From Pseudomonadota bacterium (GTDB lineage: Bacteria > Pseudomonadota > Gammaproteobacteria > Burkholderiales > Ferrovaceae): 22,301 nt of DNA. Positions 6,262-14,914 of this stretch are shown piece by piece (position 1 is the stretch's first letter; every line of letters begins with the position of its first letter). Where the stretch lies: contig JAJZEL010000010.1 in NCBI GenBank assembly GCA_021828575.1, positions 1-22,301 on the forward strand, given 5' to 3'. Made by a program: the position numbers and the translations under genes. The notes beneath the pieces are model-generated. The model was given only the letters and a program-made list of their open reading frames with translations, searched no databases and was not told the DNA's origin.

Positions 6262-6468
6262 CTACCTGCCTCGTCGCCTCCTGGTAACGTCCCACGCCAT
6301 GAACACAATGGCCAGAAAGACCACGAGACACGCACCCACCATGATGAGATGTTCCGTTGCTTCGCTGACAATACCGCCCACCATCATGTGCACTGTGTAA
6401 GCTGTCATGACCAGTGAAGAAAACGCAACCATTCCGTAGAGCAACAATTCCCTTGGTTGGAAGTTCAT
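6262..6468 (-). CDS. Small two-helix membrane protein, unknown
   Basis: A 68-residue protein with two hydrophobic segments (about 10-31 and 40-60) and an arginine-rich C-terminus (TRRRRGR) that would face the cytoplasm. ATG 6468 lies one base after the stop of the 489-residue gene (TGA-A-ATG), which indicates translational coupling. A longer frame reaches upstream to 6549 but would overlap the preceding gene by 80 bases, so the shorter form is chosen. No family recognised. The conserved-looking TAYTVHMMVGG in helix 1 includes one histidine within the membrane. Confidence 0.65.
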   Translation of the reverse strand: MNFQPRELLLYGMVAFSSLVMTAYTVHMMVGGIVSEATEHLIMVGACLVVFLAIVFMAWDVTRRRRGR

Positions 6469-6469
6469 T

Positions 6470-7939
6470 TCATTTGACCAGATTATTTGCCGAAGGCGGA
6501 CCTGAGGGCTCGGCAGGTTTCTGGGGAAGTGGCGCCAGTATCGGCGCACGAATTTTCAATATGACTCCTGCAGGCTGCAGTGAAACAGTTTCCACTTCAG
6601 AACCCAATTGCGACAGATTTTGCACCAGTGCAATATTGGTTTCATCCCTTGGATTGAGTACAACGTGAGTCAGTCCTTTCATCATGGCCAACTGCCCCTT
6701 GGCATCCTTGGCGGCAGGGGGTAAAGGCAATGCATCACATCGGCACGCTATCATGGTTCTGGCTGGCCACTGACTGGCGACCCGTATGCGCAGGGCAGTT
6801 GCCTCCTCTTCCTTCGCCGTGCTCCTGAGCGCCTCCACATTCTGTGCAAAAGTCTCGATCAGCTGGTCCTGAAGAGACAGCAGGTGATTTTTTGTCTGGT
6901 CATACCGGGCACGATCACCCTGCGTAAATATCAGACACACCAGGAACATGAGTACCCACAGCCACCCTCGCTGCACAAGAAAAGACTTGCCCATAAACCA
7001 GACACGGGGTTTAAGCAGTATCGGCAACCCCCCGTACAGTACCATGACAAGTACTAGAAATCCCCATGCATTATCCAGAATGACAGCACCCAATACCGTT
7101 GCCAGCATGAGCGTTCGGCCCAACAGGTCATTCATGAAGGCATCAGGCATCCGCGCCCGGAACAACACGATCAAGGTAAGGGTAAACATGAATGCTGCAG
7201 CCCAAACACTGGCTGCAGAAGATTCAAGCTCGGGTCCAAACAGGACTCCGGCCGCTGGAGCGATCTCACCCTTCCAGATACTCACTCCATGCCAACCTTG
7301 CCAGATGGCAATGCTCAATAGCACTGATACTGCCACTCCCACATAAAAATACTTTTGCTGGAGCGCACTGACCGGATTTTTTTTCCAGAACCACAACAAG
7401 CTCAACGGGTAAGCCAAACCAGCCGGATGCAGGCTGAAGGAAAAGGCACATACCACCATTTGACCGAAATACATGCCGCCAAACGGCTTGGGCGATTTGC
7501 GATATTCCCGGTCCATCCAGGCACCGAGCACAAACAGCATCACCAATGGAATTCCGACCGACAGGCTATCCAGTTGCTGCAAGGTCAGCGGGGCAATCAA
7601 CATAAGACCCGTTGCCAAAAGGGCAGCTTCTTCCTGACCTTGCGATTTTCGCCAGAGATACAGTCCTCGAGCCGTCAAGGCCAGCAAAATCACGAGAAAC
7701 ACCTTGGCTGCAAAAAGCTGTCCAGGCCATAAAAAACCCAGTGGTAACCAGAGTAAGGCCCGCATGTCGGGAATGCCCAGCGTGACCACGGAACTGGCTA
7801 TCTGGTCACCAATGGACCAGTCCAGAACAAGTGCCTTCGCCGCCCCTTCACTCAGACCATAAGGCGCTTTCCCCACCAGAAAAAGTGCTGCCACACCCCA
7901 TACCAGCAGTGCCATGTAACCCAACATCCGATTCTGCAT
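6470..7939 (-). CDS. Large polytopic membrane protein with C-terminal soluble domain, unknown
   Basis: A 489-residue protein. The first two thirds contain about nine to eleven hydrophobic helices; after the last (WLWVLMFLVCLIF) comes a soluble domain of about 150 residues that begins with a helical, coiled-coil-like stretch (LLSLQDQLIETFAQNVEALR) and ends in a proline-rich tail. The overall shape recalls GT-C-type glycosyltransferases or mannosyltransferase-like proteins, but I see no diagnostic catalytic motif and make no functional call. ATG 7939 follows the stop of the upstream cytochrome c4 gene by one base and has AGGA ten bases before it, so it is preferred to the longer frame starting at 7990. 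Coupling to a cytochrome gene suggests a respiratory or envelope role. Confidence 0.7.
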   Translation of the reverse strand: MQNRMLGYMALLVWGVAALFLVGKAPYGLSEGAAKALVLDWSIGDQIASSVVTLGIPDMRALLWLPLGFLWPGQLFAAKVFLVILLALTARGLYLWRKSQGQEEAALLATGLMLIAPLTLQQLDSLSVGIPLVMLFVLGAWMDREYRKSPKPFGGMYFGQMVVCAFSFSLHPAGLAYPLSLLWFWKKNPVSALQQKYFYVGVAVSVLLSIAIWQGWHGVSIWKGEIAPAAGVLFGPELESSAASVWAAAFMFTLTLIVLFRARMPDAFMNDLLGRTLMLATVLGAVILDNAWGFLVLVMVLYGGLPILLKPRVWFMGKSFLVQRGWLWVLMFLVCLIFTQGDRARYDQTKNHLLSLQDQLIETFAQNVEALRSTAKEEEATALRIRVASQWPARTMIACRCDALPLPPAAKDAKGQLAMMKGLTHVVLNPRDETNIALVQNLSQLGSEVETVSLQPAGVILKIRAPILAPLPQKPAEPSGPPSANNLVK

Positions 7940-7940
7940 A

Positions 7941-8564
7941 TTAATGAAGTCCTGCCGTAAAGTCAGCCAATGCCTTGATCTCGTCAACACTCAGACGTCC
8001 TGCAATACTCCTCATGACGCCAGCTGGATCATTATGTCGCGTCCCGTTTCGAAAATTCAGTAGTTGCGTTTCCGTATATTGTTGATACTGGCCGGACAAA
8101 CGTGGATAGCGGACAGGGATACCGCTCCCTGTCGGACCATGACAACCGGCACAGGCAGGCACTCCCCTGTCTTTGTCTCCTGCACGCCACAGGGATTCAC
8201 CCACCGGCACATGCTCCGGAGTGATGGTCTGGAATATTTTGGGAGGACGACTGGCATACCAGGCAGCCACATTGCGCATGTCATCATCACTGAGCATCAT
8301 GACAATGCCTGACATGACCGGGTTGTTCCTTTCGGGAGGAGCCCCGTTGACTGATTTCATATCGTGCAACTGCTTTTCAATGTATTCGGGAATCTGCGCC
8401 GCAAGATGAGGTTGCGTCGGGATGGGACTGATGCCGTCAATGCCATGGCAAGCCATGCAAATGGAACCCGCAACGGCCTGACCTTTCTGGATATCCCCAC
8501 CCATAGCCCAGGAAGCTCCTGATGAGCAGACCAGCAACAGGCCCACCAACATGCTTTTTTTCAT
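7941..8564 (-). CDS. Diheme cytochrome c4-type protein (second copy)
   Basis: A 207-residue protein with a Sec signal peptide (MKKSMLVGLLLVCSSGASWA) and two cytochrome c domains: CMACH (36-40), with a likely Met ligand in NPVMSGIVMMLS (M84), and CAGCH (138-142), with Met in AGVMRSIAGRLS (M184). Length and layout are those of ordinary cytochrome c4. The start at 8564 has AGGA eight bases upstream; the in-frame ATG at 8573 is less well placed, and the upstream extension to 8732 would run into the uvrD coding region. It heads a coupled three-gene unit with two membrane proteins. It is clearly diverged from the c4 at 3217, so it is probably a functional paralogue with different partners. Confidence 0.9.
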   Translation of the reverse strand: MKKSMLVGLLLVCSSGASWAMGGDIQKGQAVAGSICMACHGIDGISPIPTQPHLAAQIPEYIEKQLHDMKSVNGAPPERNNPVMSGIVMMLSDDDMRNVAAWYASRPPKIFQTITPEHVPVGESLWRAGDKDRGVPACAGCHGPTGSGIPVRYPRLSGQYQQYTETQLLNFRNGTRHNDPAGVMRSIAGRLSVDEIKALADFTAGLH

Positions 8565-8632
8565 GATGAACATCCTGTTTCGCTTTTTCCGGCCTCGATA
8601 CTCGAGACTTTTCCTGCAAATTCTAACAGATA

Positions 8633-10789
8633 TCAGGCAGGCATCAGCTTGGCAAATGACAGTGCCAGCCACTTCACACCAACATCCCTGAAGTTGACCT
8701 GGATTCTGGCATCCTGGCCACTGCCTTCCCATTTCATGACCATGCCCAGACCAAACCGCTCATGCCTGACTTGCTGCCCAATCCCGAAAGGCATGCTGGA
8801 AACATGTTCCGTCGGGCGGGTTGGCACTTTTCCCCACATTTCCAGCCCGGAAACTTCCCGATGCTGACCATCCCTCATTCTGGGCGCTGTTGCCGATAGC
8901 CAACGACATAAGGTTGCCGGGATTTCATCCACAAACCTGGACCTCAAACCGTATCGGATCTGTCCATGCAACATGCGTTGCCCTGCCCGAGTAAGGTACA
9001 AACGTTGCCTTGCACGCGTCACCGCCACATACATCAGGCGACGTTCTTCCTCCAATCCATCTTCTTCGGACATGGCGTTTTCGTGAGGAAACAGACCTTC
9101 TTCCAGCCCGCAGACAAAAACCGTGTGAAATTCCAGACCCTTGGCCGAATGCACGGTCATCAACTGGAGGGCGTCCGCCTCTGCCGCGGCTTCGTGTTCG
9201 CCAGCCTCAAGACTGGCATGAGACAAAAAAGCAGGCAGGTCGGCGAGTTCCGTCTCATGAGTAAACTGGGCTGCAGCCGTCACCAGTTCTTCGAGGTTCT
9301 CCACACGTTCAGCCCCCTCCCGTTCCTGACGGTAATGGTCCACCAGTCCGCTCATGTCCAACACAGACAGGACCAGATCCTGAAGGGCCGCCCCGGAAAT
9401 GGCCGCTTCACTCAAGCGGTCAATGCAGGACAGGAACGCCCGCAAACCGACCCCCGCCTTCCCTGGCAGGGTAACGTGGCTTGAGGCGTCATACAAGCTT
9501 CCACCCGCAGTCCGGGCCCGCTCCTGAAGGTGTTCAAGAGACTTGGCCCCAATGCCGCGTGGCGGGAAGTTCACCACCCGAAGGAAGGCTCCGTCATCGG
9601 CCTGATTGGCAGCAAGCCTCAAATAGGCTAAAGCATGCTTGATTTCCATGCGCTCAAAAAAACGCTGGCCACCGTACACACGATAAGGAACTCCGGAGCG
9701 AAACAGGGCATGTTCCATGATGCGAGACTGCGCGTTTGAGCGGTACAACACTGCCATGTCTGAAAAGGCAACTCCCTCGCCACGCAACGATTGGGCCTGT
9801 TCCACCATGAAGCGCGCCTCGTCCCCATCGCTGTCAGCCTCAAACACCAGCAATGGTTCGCCAGCTCCCGCCTGGGTCCAGAGGTTTTTGCCCATGCGGC
9901 CCTGGTTATGGCGGATCAGGGCGTTGGCCGCATCAAGAATATTCCCCAATGATCGATAATTCTGTTCCAGTCGAATGATGTCCTTCAGGCCGTAATCTTT
10001 CTGGAACAAACGCATGTTAGCCACTTCGGCCCCCCGGAAACCGTAGATGGACTGATCATCGTCTCCCACTGCAAAAACAGCACTGTCAGGCGCCACCAGC
10101 AATTTCATCCAAGCGTACTGAAGCCGGTTGGTATCCTGAAACTCATCCACCAACACATGCTTGAAGCGGTTCCGGTAATGGTCACGAATCAGATCGTTGC
10201 TGCGCAACAACTCCACCGAACGCAGTAACAACTCGGCAAAATCCACAACCCCATCCCTTTGACACTGGACTTCATAAGCCAGATACACGTCATGCTCCAT
10301 CTGGTCTGAACTGTCCGCTTCGGCAGGACGTCGCCCTTCTTCCTTGTTCCTATTGATGAAATATTGCATTTGCCTGGGGGGATACCGCTCTTCGTCCAAC
10401 CCGATGGACTTCATGACACGCTTCACGAGCCCCAATTGATCCTGACTGTCCAGAATCTGGAACAATGACGGCAACCTGGCCTCTGTCGCATGGGCACGCA
10501 AGAGACGATTGCACAAACCATGGAAAGTCCCCACCCACATGCCACGGGTATTAATGGGCAACAAGGAGGAAAGACGTGTCAGCATCTCCCGGGCCGCCTT
10601 GTTGGTAAAGGTGACTGCCAAAAGACCGTGGGGCGACACTTGCCCGGTCTGGATCAGCCAAGCCATTCGGGTAGTGAGGACGCGGGTTTTCCCGCTTCCG
10701 GCACCTGCGAGAATAAGGGCAGGTTGCGCAGGTAAAGTGACCGCAGCCCGCTGTTCGTCGTTCAGACCATCCAGAAAAGAAACTTGCAT
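8633..10789 (-). CDS. uvrD: UvrD/PcrA-family ATP-dependent DNA helicase
   Basis: A 718-residue superfamily 1A helicase with all motifs in order: Q-like motif (LNDEQRAAV), Walker A AGAGSGKT (28-35), Ia TFTNKAAREM, Walker B DEFQDTN (215-221), III GDDDQSIYGFRGA (242-254), IV QNYRS, V TVHSAKGLEF and VI VAVTRARQRLYL. The C-terminus has the Tudor-like segment (FGLGMVMKWEG...FAKL) found in UvrD/PcrA, where it contacts RNA polymerase or UvrB. It unwinds DNA 3'-to-5' in nucleotide excision and mismatch repair. Length fits UvrD (about 720). Rep is less likely because of this C-terminal domain. It is divergent from leuS, with the promoter region between them. The cytochrome unit starts 68 bases downstream without an obvious terminator. 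Confidence 0.95.
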   Translation of the reverse strand: MQVSFLDGLNDEQRAAVTLPAQPALILAGAGSGKTRVLTTRMAWLIQTGQVSPHGLLAVTFTNKAAREMLTRLSSLLPINTRGMWVGTFHGLCNRLLRAHATEARLPSLFQILDSQDQLGLVKRVMKSIGLDEERYPPRQMQYFINRNKEEGRRPAEADSSDQMEHDVYLAYEVQCQRDGVVDFAELLLRSVELLRSNDLIRDHYRNRFKHVLVDEFQDTNRLQYAWMKLLVAPDSAVFAVGDDDQSIYGFRGAEVANMRLFQKDYGLKDIIRLEQNYRSLGNILDAANALIRHNQGRMGKNLWTQAGAGEPLLVFEADSDGDEARFMVEQAQSLRGEGVAFSDMAVLYRSNAQSRIMEHALFRSGVPYRVYGGQRFFERMEIKHALAYLRLAANQADDGAFLRVVNFPPRGIGAKSLEHLQERARTAGGSLYDASSHVTLPGKAGVGLRAFLSCIDRLSEAAISGAALQDLVLSVLDMSGLVDHYRQEREGAERVENLEELVTAAAQFTHETELADLPAFLSHASLEAGEHEAAAEADALQLMTVHSAKGLEFHTVFVCGLEEGLFPHENAMSEEDGLEEERRLMYVAVTRARQRLYLTRAGQRMLHGQIRYGLRSRFVDEIPATLCRWLSATAPRMRDGQHREVSGLEMWGKVPTRPTEHVSSMPFGIGQQVRHERFGLGMVMKWEGSGQDARIQVNFRDVGVKWLALSFAKLMPA

Positions 10790-10815
10790 GTGACCATTCC
10801 AATCTCCAACGTCCC

Positions 10816-10821
10816 ATTATA
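10816..10821 (-). promoter_or_regulatory. Candidate -10 element of uvrD
   Basis: The minus strand reads TATAAT, inside CGCTATAAT, 27 bases ahead of the uvrD start. No convincing -35 stands at the right distance. The same nine bases occur in inverted orientation at 10853-10861. Confidence 0.4.
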
Positions 10822-10855
10822 GCGGGTGCATGCCGGCGAATTGGCCTGTTCGCGC

Positions 10856-10861
10856 TATAAT
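10856..10861 (+). promoter_or_regulatory. Candidate -10 element of leuS
   Basis: A perfect TATAAT lies 28 bases before the leuS ATG at 10890. No good -35 is seen at 16-19 bases upstream, so the promoter is provisional. Confidence 0.45.
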
Positions 10862-10889
10862 TTCCCTTTCAGTTGACCCCATACTCCCC

Positions 10890-13319
10890 ATGGAAGATCA
10901 GTACACCCCCGCCCACATCGAGGAAAACCTGCAACGCGAGTGGGAGCTCAATGCCACCTACAAGGCCAAGGAAGACTCGGGGCGCCCGAAATACTATTGC
11001 CTCTCCATGTTTCCCTATCCTTCGGGAAAGCTTCACATGGGGCATGTGCGCAATTACACCATTGGCGACGTTCTGGCGCGTAGTCACCGAATGAAGGGTT
11101 TTAACGTCCTGCAGCCCATGGGATGGGATGCTTTTGGCTTGCCTGCAGAAAATGCAGCCCTCAAAAATCAGGTGGCGCCCGCCGAATGGACCTACCAGAA
11201 CATTGAAACCATGAAGGCCCAGTTGAAATCATTGGGGTTGGCCATAGATTGGAGCCGCGAAATAGCCACTTGCCGTCCGGAATATTACCAGTGGGAACAA
11301 TGGCTTTTCACACGCCTGTTCAAGAAAGGACTGATTTACAAAAAAACCGGGACGGTCAACTGGGATCCGGTGGATCAAACGGTTCTGGCTAACGAGCAGG
11401 TGATCGAAGGCCGTGGCTGGCGTTCAGGCGCCCTGGTGGAAAAACGTGAAATTCCTATGTATTACCTCCGCATCACCGCCTACGCTGATGAGTTGCTACA
11501 AGAACTGGACCAGCTTCCCGGTTGGCCGGAACAGGTCAAGACCATGCAACGCAACTGGATCGGTCGTTCCACCGGCATACTGGTGAGCTTTTCTCTCACC
11601 GGGCAACCGGGCTCCCTCAATGTGTTCACCACCCGTGCCGACACCCTGTATGGCGTGACCTACCTGGCCATTGCAGCAGAACATCCCCTCGCTACCCGGG
11701 CAGCCGGGCAACGCCCGTCCATTCAGGCGTTCGTGAATGAATGCCAGCAGGGTGGAGTGGCAGAGGCTGACTTTTCCACCATGGAAAAGAAAGGTATGGA
11801 TACTGGCTTTACAGCCATCCACCCCCTGACTGGCAAAGAGTTGCCAATCTGGGTCGCCAATTACGTGCTGATGAGCTACGGGGAAGGGGCTGTGATGGCC
11901 GTTCCTGCCCATGACGAGCGGGATTTCGCCTTTGCCAGACAATATGGCCTGCCTGTGCGGCAGGTCGTTCGCCCGGTGGATGCAACACGGGAGTTTCCGC
12001 TGAACCAAGCCTTCACCGATGACGGCGTGCTGTTCGACTCGGAAGATTTTTCAGGCCGAACCTCCGCCGAAGCCCGTGAAAAAATGGCTGTCGTCCTCCA
12101 GGCCTTGCATAGCGGGAAACCCCAGGTGAATTACCGACTACGGGACTGGGGCATCTCCCGCCAGCGTTACTGGGGCTGCCCCATTCCCATTATCCATTGC
12201 CAGTCCTGTGGCGATGTCCCGGTTCCCGACAAAGATCTGCCCGTACTGCTTCCGGAACAGGTCTCTTTCACCGATGTAGGCTCCCCAATCAAGAAGGACC
12301 CCTCCTTTTTCCAGACGACCTGCCCCACCTGTGGACAACCGGCTCTCAGGGAAACCGACACGCTGGATACCTTCGTGGAATCCTCCTGGTATTTTGCCCG
12401 GTATGCCTCATATGACTTGTCCACTGCCATGCTGGACGAACGTGCCAACTACTGGCTACCCGTGGATCAGTACGTGGGAGGAATCGAACACGCCATCCTG
12501 CACCTGTTGTATGCCCGATTCTTCAACAAACTGATGCGTGATGAAGGATTGCTGAAGCATGACGAACCATTCTCACACTTGCTGACCCAGGGAATGGTGC
12601 TGAAGGATGGCTCCAAGATGTCCAAATCTCGTGGCAATACGGTGGACCCGCAGGCACTCATCGAACGTTACGGCGCGGATACTGCACGTTTCTTCATGAT
12701 TTTCACCAGCCCTCCGGAACAATCCCTGGAATGGTCAGATTCAGGGGTGCAAGGTGCTTACCGTTTCCTCAGGCGGGTCTGGTCCTTTTCCGCCATGCAC
12801 AAAGCCCGCAAACTCACTGGAGGACAACCCCGACAACTGGCCATGCCTCATGTCCGAAGGGAAGTCCATTCCCTGGTCAAACAGGCCAACTATGACATGG
12901 GGCGCCACCAATTCAACACGGTGGCATCGGCCACCATGAAGATCCTCAACACTCTGGAAAAGGTGGCTGACACGAACGATGCGCTGGTTGAGGAAGGGCT
13001 GTCCATTCTTCTCCGGTTGCTGGCCCCCATCACACCCCATCTCGCCGAAACTCTGTGGAGAGAACTGGGGTTTGGTCCTTCCATTCTGGATGCCTCATGG
13101 CCTGAACCCGATGAATCCGCGCTGGCTCAGGAACATATTGACCTCATGCTGCAGGTGAATGGCAAGCTGCGGGGAAATTTCCAGGTGTCCACCGACATTT
13201 CCCGTGAAATGCTGGAAACCCTGGTCCTGCAGCATCCAATCGTGGAAAAACACCTTGCAGGGCAGACCGCGAAACGAATCATCATTGTGCCGGGACGTCT
13301 GGTCAATGTGGTGACTTGA
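10890..13319 (+). CDS. leuS: Leucyl-tRNA synthetase
   Basis: An 809-residue class I aminoacyl-tRNA synthetase that charges tRNA-Leu. The signature HMGH is at residues 49-52 and KMSKS at 576-580. The CP1 editing domain shows the threonine-rich FTTRADTLYG segment and the catalytic-aspartate region AVPAHDERD. Two cysteine pairs (CQSC, CPTC) form a zinc-type insertion before DTFVESSWYF. ATG 10890 gives the family's usual N-terminus (MEDQYTPAHIEE); the longer frame from 10830 would place the start upstream of the candidate promoter. It heads the run leuS–lptE–holA, with lptE two bases behind its stop. Confidence 0.98.
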   Translation: MEDQYTPAHIEENLQREWELNATYKAKEDSGRPKYYCLSMFPYPSGKLHMGHVRNYTIGDVLARSHRMKGFNVLQPMGWDAFGLPAENAALKNQVAPAEWTYQNIETMKAQLKSLGLAIDWSREIATCRPEYYQWEQWLFTRLFKKGLIYKKTGTVNWDPVDQTVLANEQVIEGRGWRSGALVEKREIPMYYLRITAYADELLQELDQLPGWPEQVKTMQRNWIGRSTGILVSFSLTGQPGSLNVFTTRADTLYGVTYLAIAAEHPLATRAAGQRPSIQAFVNECQQGGVAEADFSTMEKKGMDTGFTAIHPLTGKELPIWVANYVLMSYGEGAVMAVPAHDERDFAFARQYGLPVRQVVRPVDATREFPLNQAFTDDGVLFDSEDFSGRTSAEAREKMAVVLQALHSGKPQVNYRLRDWGISRQRYWGCPIPIIHCQSCGDVPVPDKDLPVLLPEQVSFTDVGSPIKKDPSFFQTTCPTCGQPALRETDTLDTFVESSWYFARYASYDLSTAMLDERANYWLPVDQYVGGIEHAILHLLYARFFNKLMRDEGLLKHDEPFSHLLTQGMVLKDGSKMSKSRGNTVDPQALIERYGADTARFFMIFTSPPEQSLEWSDSGVQGAYRFLRRVWSFSAMHKARKLTGGQPRQLAMPHVRREVHSLVKQANYDMGRHQFNTVASATMKILNTLEKVADTNDALVEEGLSILLRLLAPITPHLAETLWRELGFGPSILDASWPEPDESALAQEHIDLMLQVNGKLRGNFQVSTDISREMLETLVLQHPIVEKHLAGQTAKRIIIVPGRLVNVVT

Positions 13320-13321
13320 GC

Positions 13322-13837
13322 ATGAACCGCTGCTTCCGGTTCATTTCCCTCCTGTTAGTGCTGTTCCTGGCTGGTTGTGGTTTTCAGCTCAGGGGCGCAC
13401 CTCATCTCGCCTTTCACTCTATCTATCTGAGCGGCCCACCCGATCTCGGGCTGGCCAGACAAATCAGGCAGGCCCTCACACAGGAAGAAGGGTTGACCAT
13501 TGCGACAGCCCCTGAAAAAGCCGATGTGGTGCTGTACATTTCTCCTCTCGTGAAACAACAGCAAATCCTGACGCTCAACGCACAAGGCTCCGTATCTCAG
13601 TACACGCTGTTGGCACGCATGAATTTTCGTGCCACTGATGGAATGGGTAATGAACTGCTAGCGCCCACGCACGTGTCATTATCACGCGTCTTCAACTATA
13701 ACGACGTGCAAATTCTGGCAAAACAAATCGAACAGGATGTCATTTACAAGGACATGGAACGCCAACTGGTTCAGGAAATGATTTTCCGCCTCGCTACGCT
13801 GAACCCAGCCACGGCAGGCAACAACTCCAGCCACTGA
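13322..13837 (+). CDS. lptE: LPS-assembly lipoprotein LptE
   Basis: A 171-residue outer-membrane lipoprotein with signal peptide and lipobox LAGC (C19), then GFQLRG, the start of the mature LptE family. LptE sits inside the LptD barrel and helps insert lipopolysaccharide in the outer leaflet. The body matches the family layout (SIYLSGPPDLGLARQIRQAL; KADVVLYISP). ATG 13322 is two bases after the leuS stop; a TTG at 13316 overlapping leuS is possible. The gene order leuS–lptE–holA, common in Proteobacteria, supports the call. Confidence 0.92.
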   Translation: MNRCFRFISLLLVLFLAGCGFQLRGAPHLAFHSIYLSGPPDLGLARQIRQALTQEEGLTIATAPEKADVVLYISPLVKQQQILTLNAQGSVSQYTLLARMNFRATDGMGNELLAPTHVSLSRVFNYNDVQILAKQIEQDVIYKDMERQLVQEMIFRLATLNPATAGNNSSH

Positions 13838-13854
13838 CCCCCTGGAGAACCCCA

Positions 13855-14832
13855 GTGTCTGATAGCCTAAAACCCATCTATACAGTGATTGCCGAAGAGC
13901 CACTCCTGGCTTTTGAAGCCATGGGGGCATTGAGGACACAAGCTCGTGAAGCCGGCTTTTCCGACAGAACCATTCTTGCTGTCGAAAGCGGTTTTGACTG
14001 GGGACATCTGTATCAGGCATGCAAAAGCAATTCGCTATTCAGCGAGAAGTCTTGGGTAGAGTTGCGGCTCTCCTCCGGAAAGCCTGGTACAGAAGGTGCA
14101 CGGCATCTGGAATCGATTCATCAGTTGTCACATCCCGACCTGATCCTGCTCGTGCTGCTCCCCGCGCTGGACTACGCCACGCGACAAAGCCAGTGGTTCA
14201 AGTCACTATCCAAAAATACCCACCTGATTAATGCAGAGGCCGTCCATCGCCATCAGTTGCCCCGGTGGATAGCCCAACGCCTGGCGCTTCAAAAACAACA
14301 AGCCAACCCGGACACCCTTGCGTTTCTGGTAGAACATGTGGAAGGACACCTGCTCGCCGCTCATCAGGAAATACTCAAACTGGGTCTGCTGTTCCCTCCG
14401 GGTCTCCTTCCTGATGATGCAGTACGTCAAGCTGTCCTGGATGTATCCCGCCATGTGCCTGACGATCTGGTCACTGCCCTGCTCAATCAGGACGCAACAC
14501 GCTTCCTGCGCGTGCTGCGCTCCCTGGAAGATGAAGGAGTGGCTGCCCCCCTTGTTCTCTGGGTCCTGACCGAAAAACTGAGGGTGTTACATGAATTGTC
14601 CCTTGCCCGACAGTCCGGGATTCCATCAGCCACTGTCCTGAAGGAATTTCGAATTCGGCCTTCGGACCAGAAAGGACTGACATCCCTGGCTGCCCGGATA
14701 TCCCATGAGCAATGCAGCAATGCACTGGCCATGGCAGGAGAGGTGGACCGAATGATCAAGGGGGTTGTTCCGGGTTCACCCTGGAGTGCGATGCTGGGCA
14801 TCGCACTGGAATTACTGGCCGCCCCACTTTGA
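13855..14832 (+). CDS. holA: DNA polymerase III delta subunit
   Basis: A 325-residue protein starting with GTG, with GGAG seven bases upstream. It resembles HolA, the clamp-loader subunit that opens the beta sliding clamp: N-terminal RecA-like part (YTVIAEEPLLAFEAMGALR), middle LPRWIAQRLALQKQQ segment, and C-terminal helical collar domain (RMIKGVVPGSPWSAMLGIALELL). HolA diverges strongly between species; position right after lptE and length (E. coli 343) support the call. Confidence 0.93.
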   Translation: MSDSLKPIYTVIAEEPLLAFEAMGALRTQAREAGFSDRTILAVESGFDWGHLYQACKSNSLFSEKSWVELRLSSGKPGTEGARHLESIHQLSHPDLILLVLLPALDYATRQSQWFKSLSKNTHLINAEAVHRHQLPRWIAQRLALQKQQANPDTLAFLVEHVEGHLLAAHQEILKLGLLFPPGLLPDDAVRQAVLDVSRHVPDDLVTALLNQDATRFLRVLRSLEDEGVAAPLVLWVLTEKLRVLHELSLARQSGIPSATVLKEFRIRPSDQKGLTSLAARISHEQCSNALAMAGEVDRMIKGVVPGSPWSAMLGIALELLAAPL

Positions 14833-14858
14833 AAAGGATGCTTCATACCCTCATCGTC

Positions 14859-14889
14859 TTGCGCTCGCACCAAGCAAGTCGGATACTAT
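14859..14889 (+). promoter_or_regulatory. Candidate promoter for proA
   Basis: TACTAT (14884-14889) with TTGCGC (14859-14864) 19 bases upstream, in the 82-base gap between holA and proA. The spacing is long and the -35 poor, so this is a weak call. The gap itself suggests proA may have its own start of transcription. Confidence 0.3.
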
Positions 14890-14914
14890 TCTCCCTTGTT
14901 TCAATGAATTTGCC

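Noticed and set aside
11496..12008. 170-codon minus-strand frame inside leuS
   Set aside because: Antisense shadow of the leuS editing domain.
14765..14914. 50-codon N-terminal extension of proA
   Set aside because: It overlaps holA out of frame and is unlike the ProA family; ATG 14915 gives the normal N-terminus.
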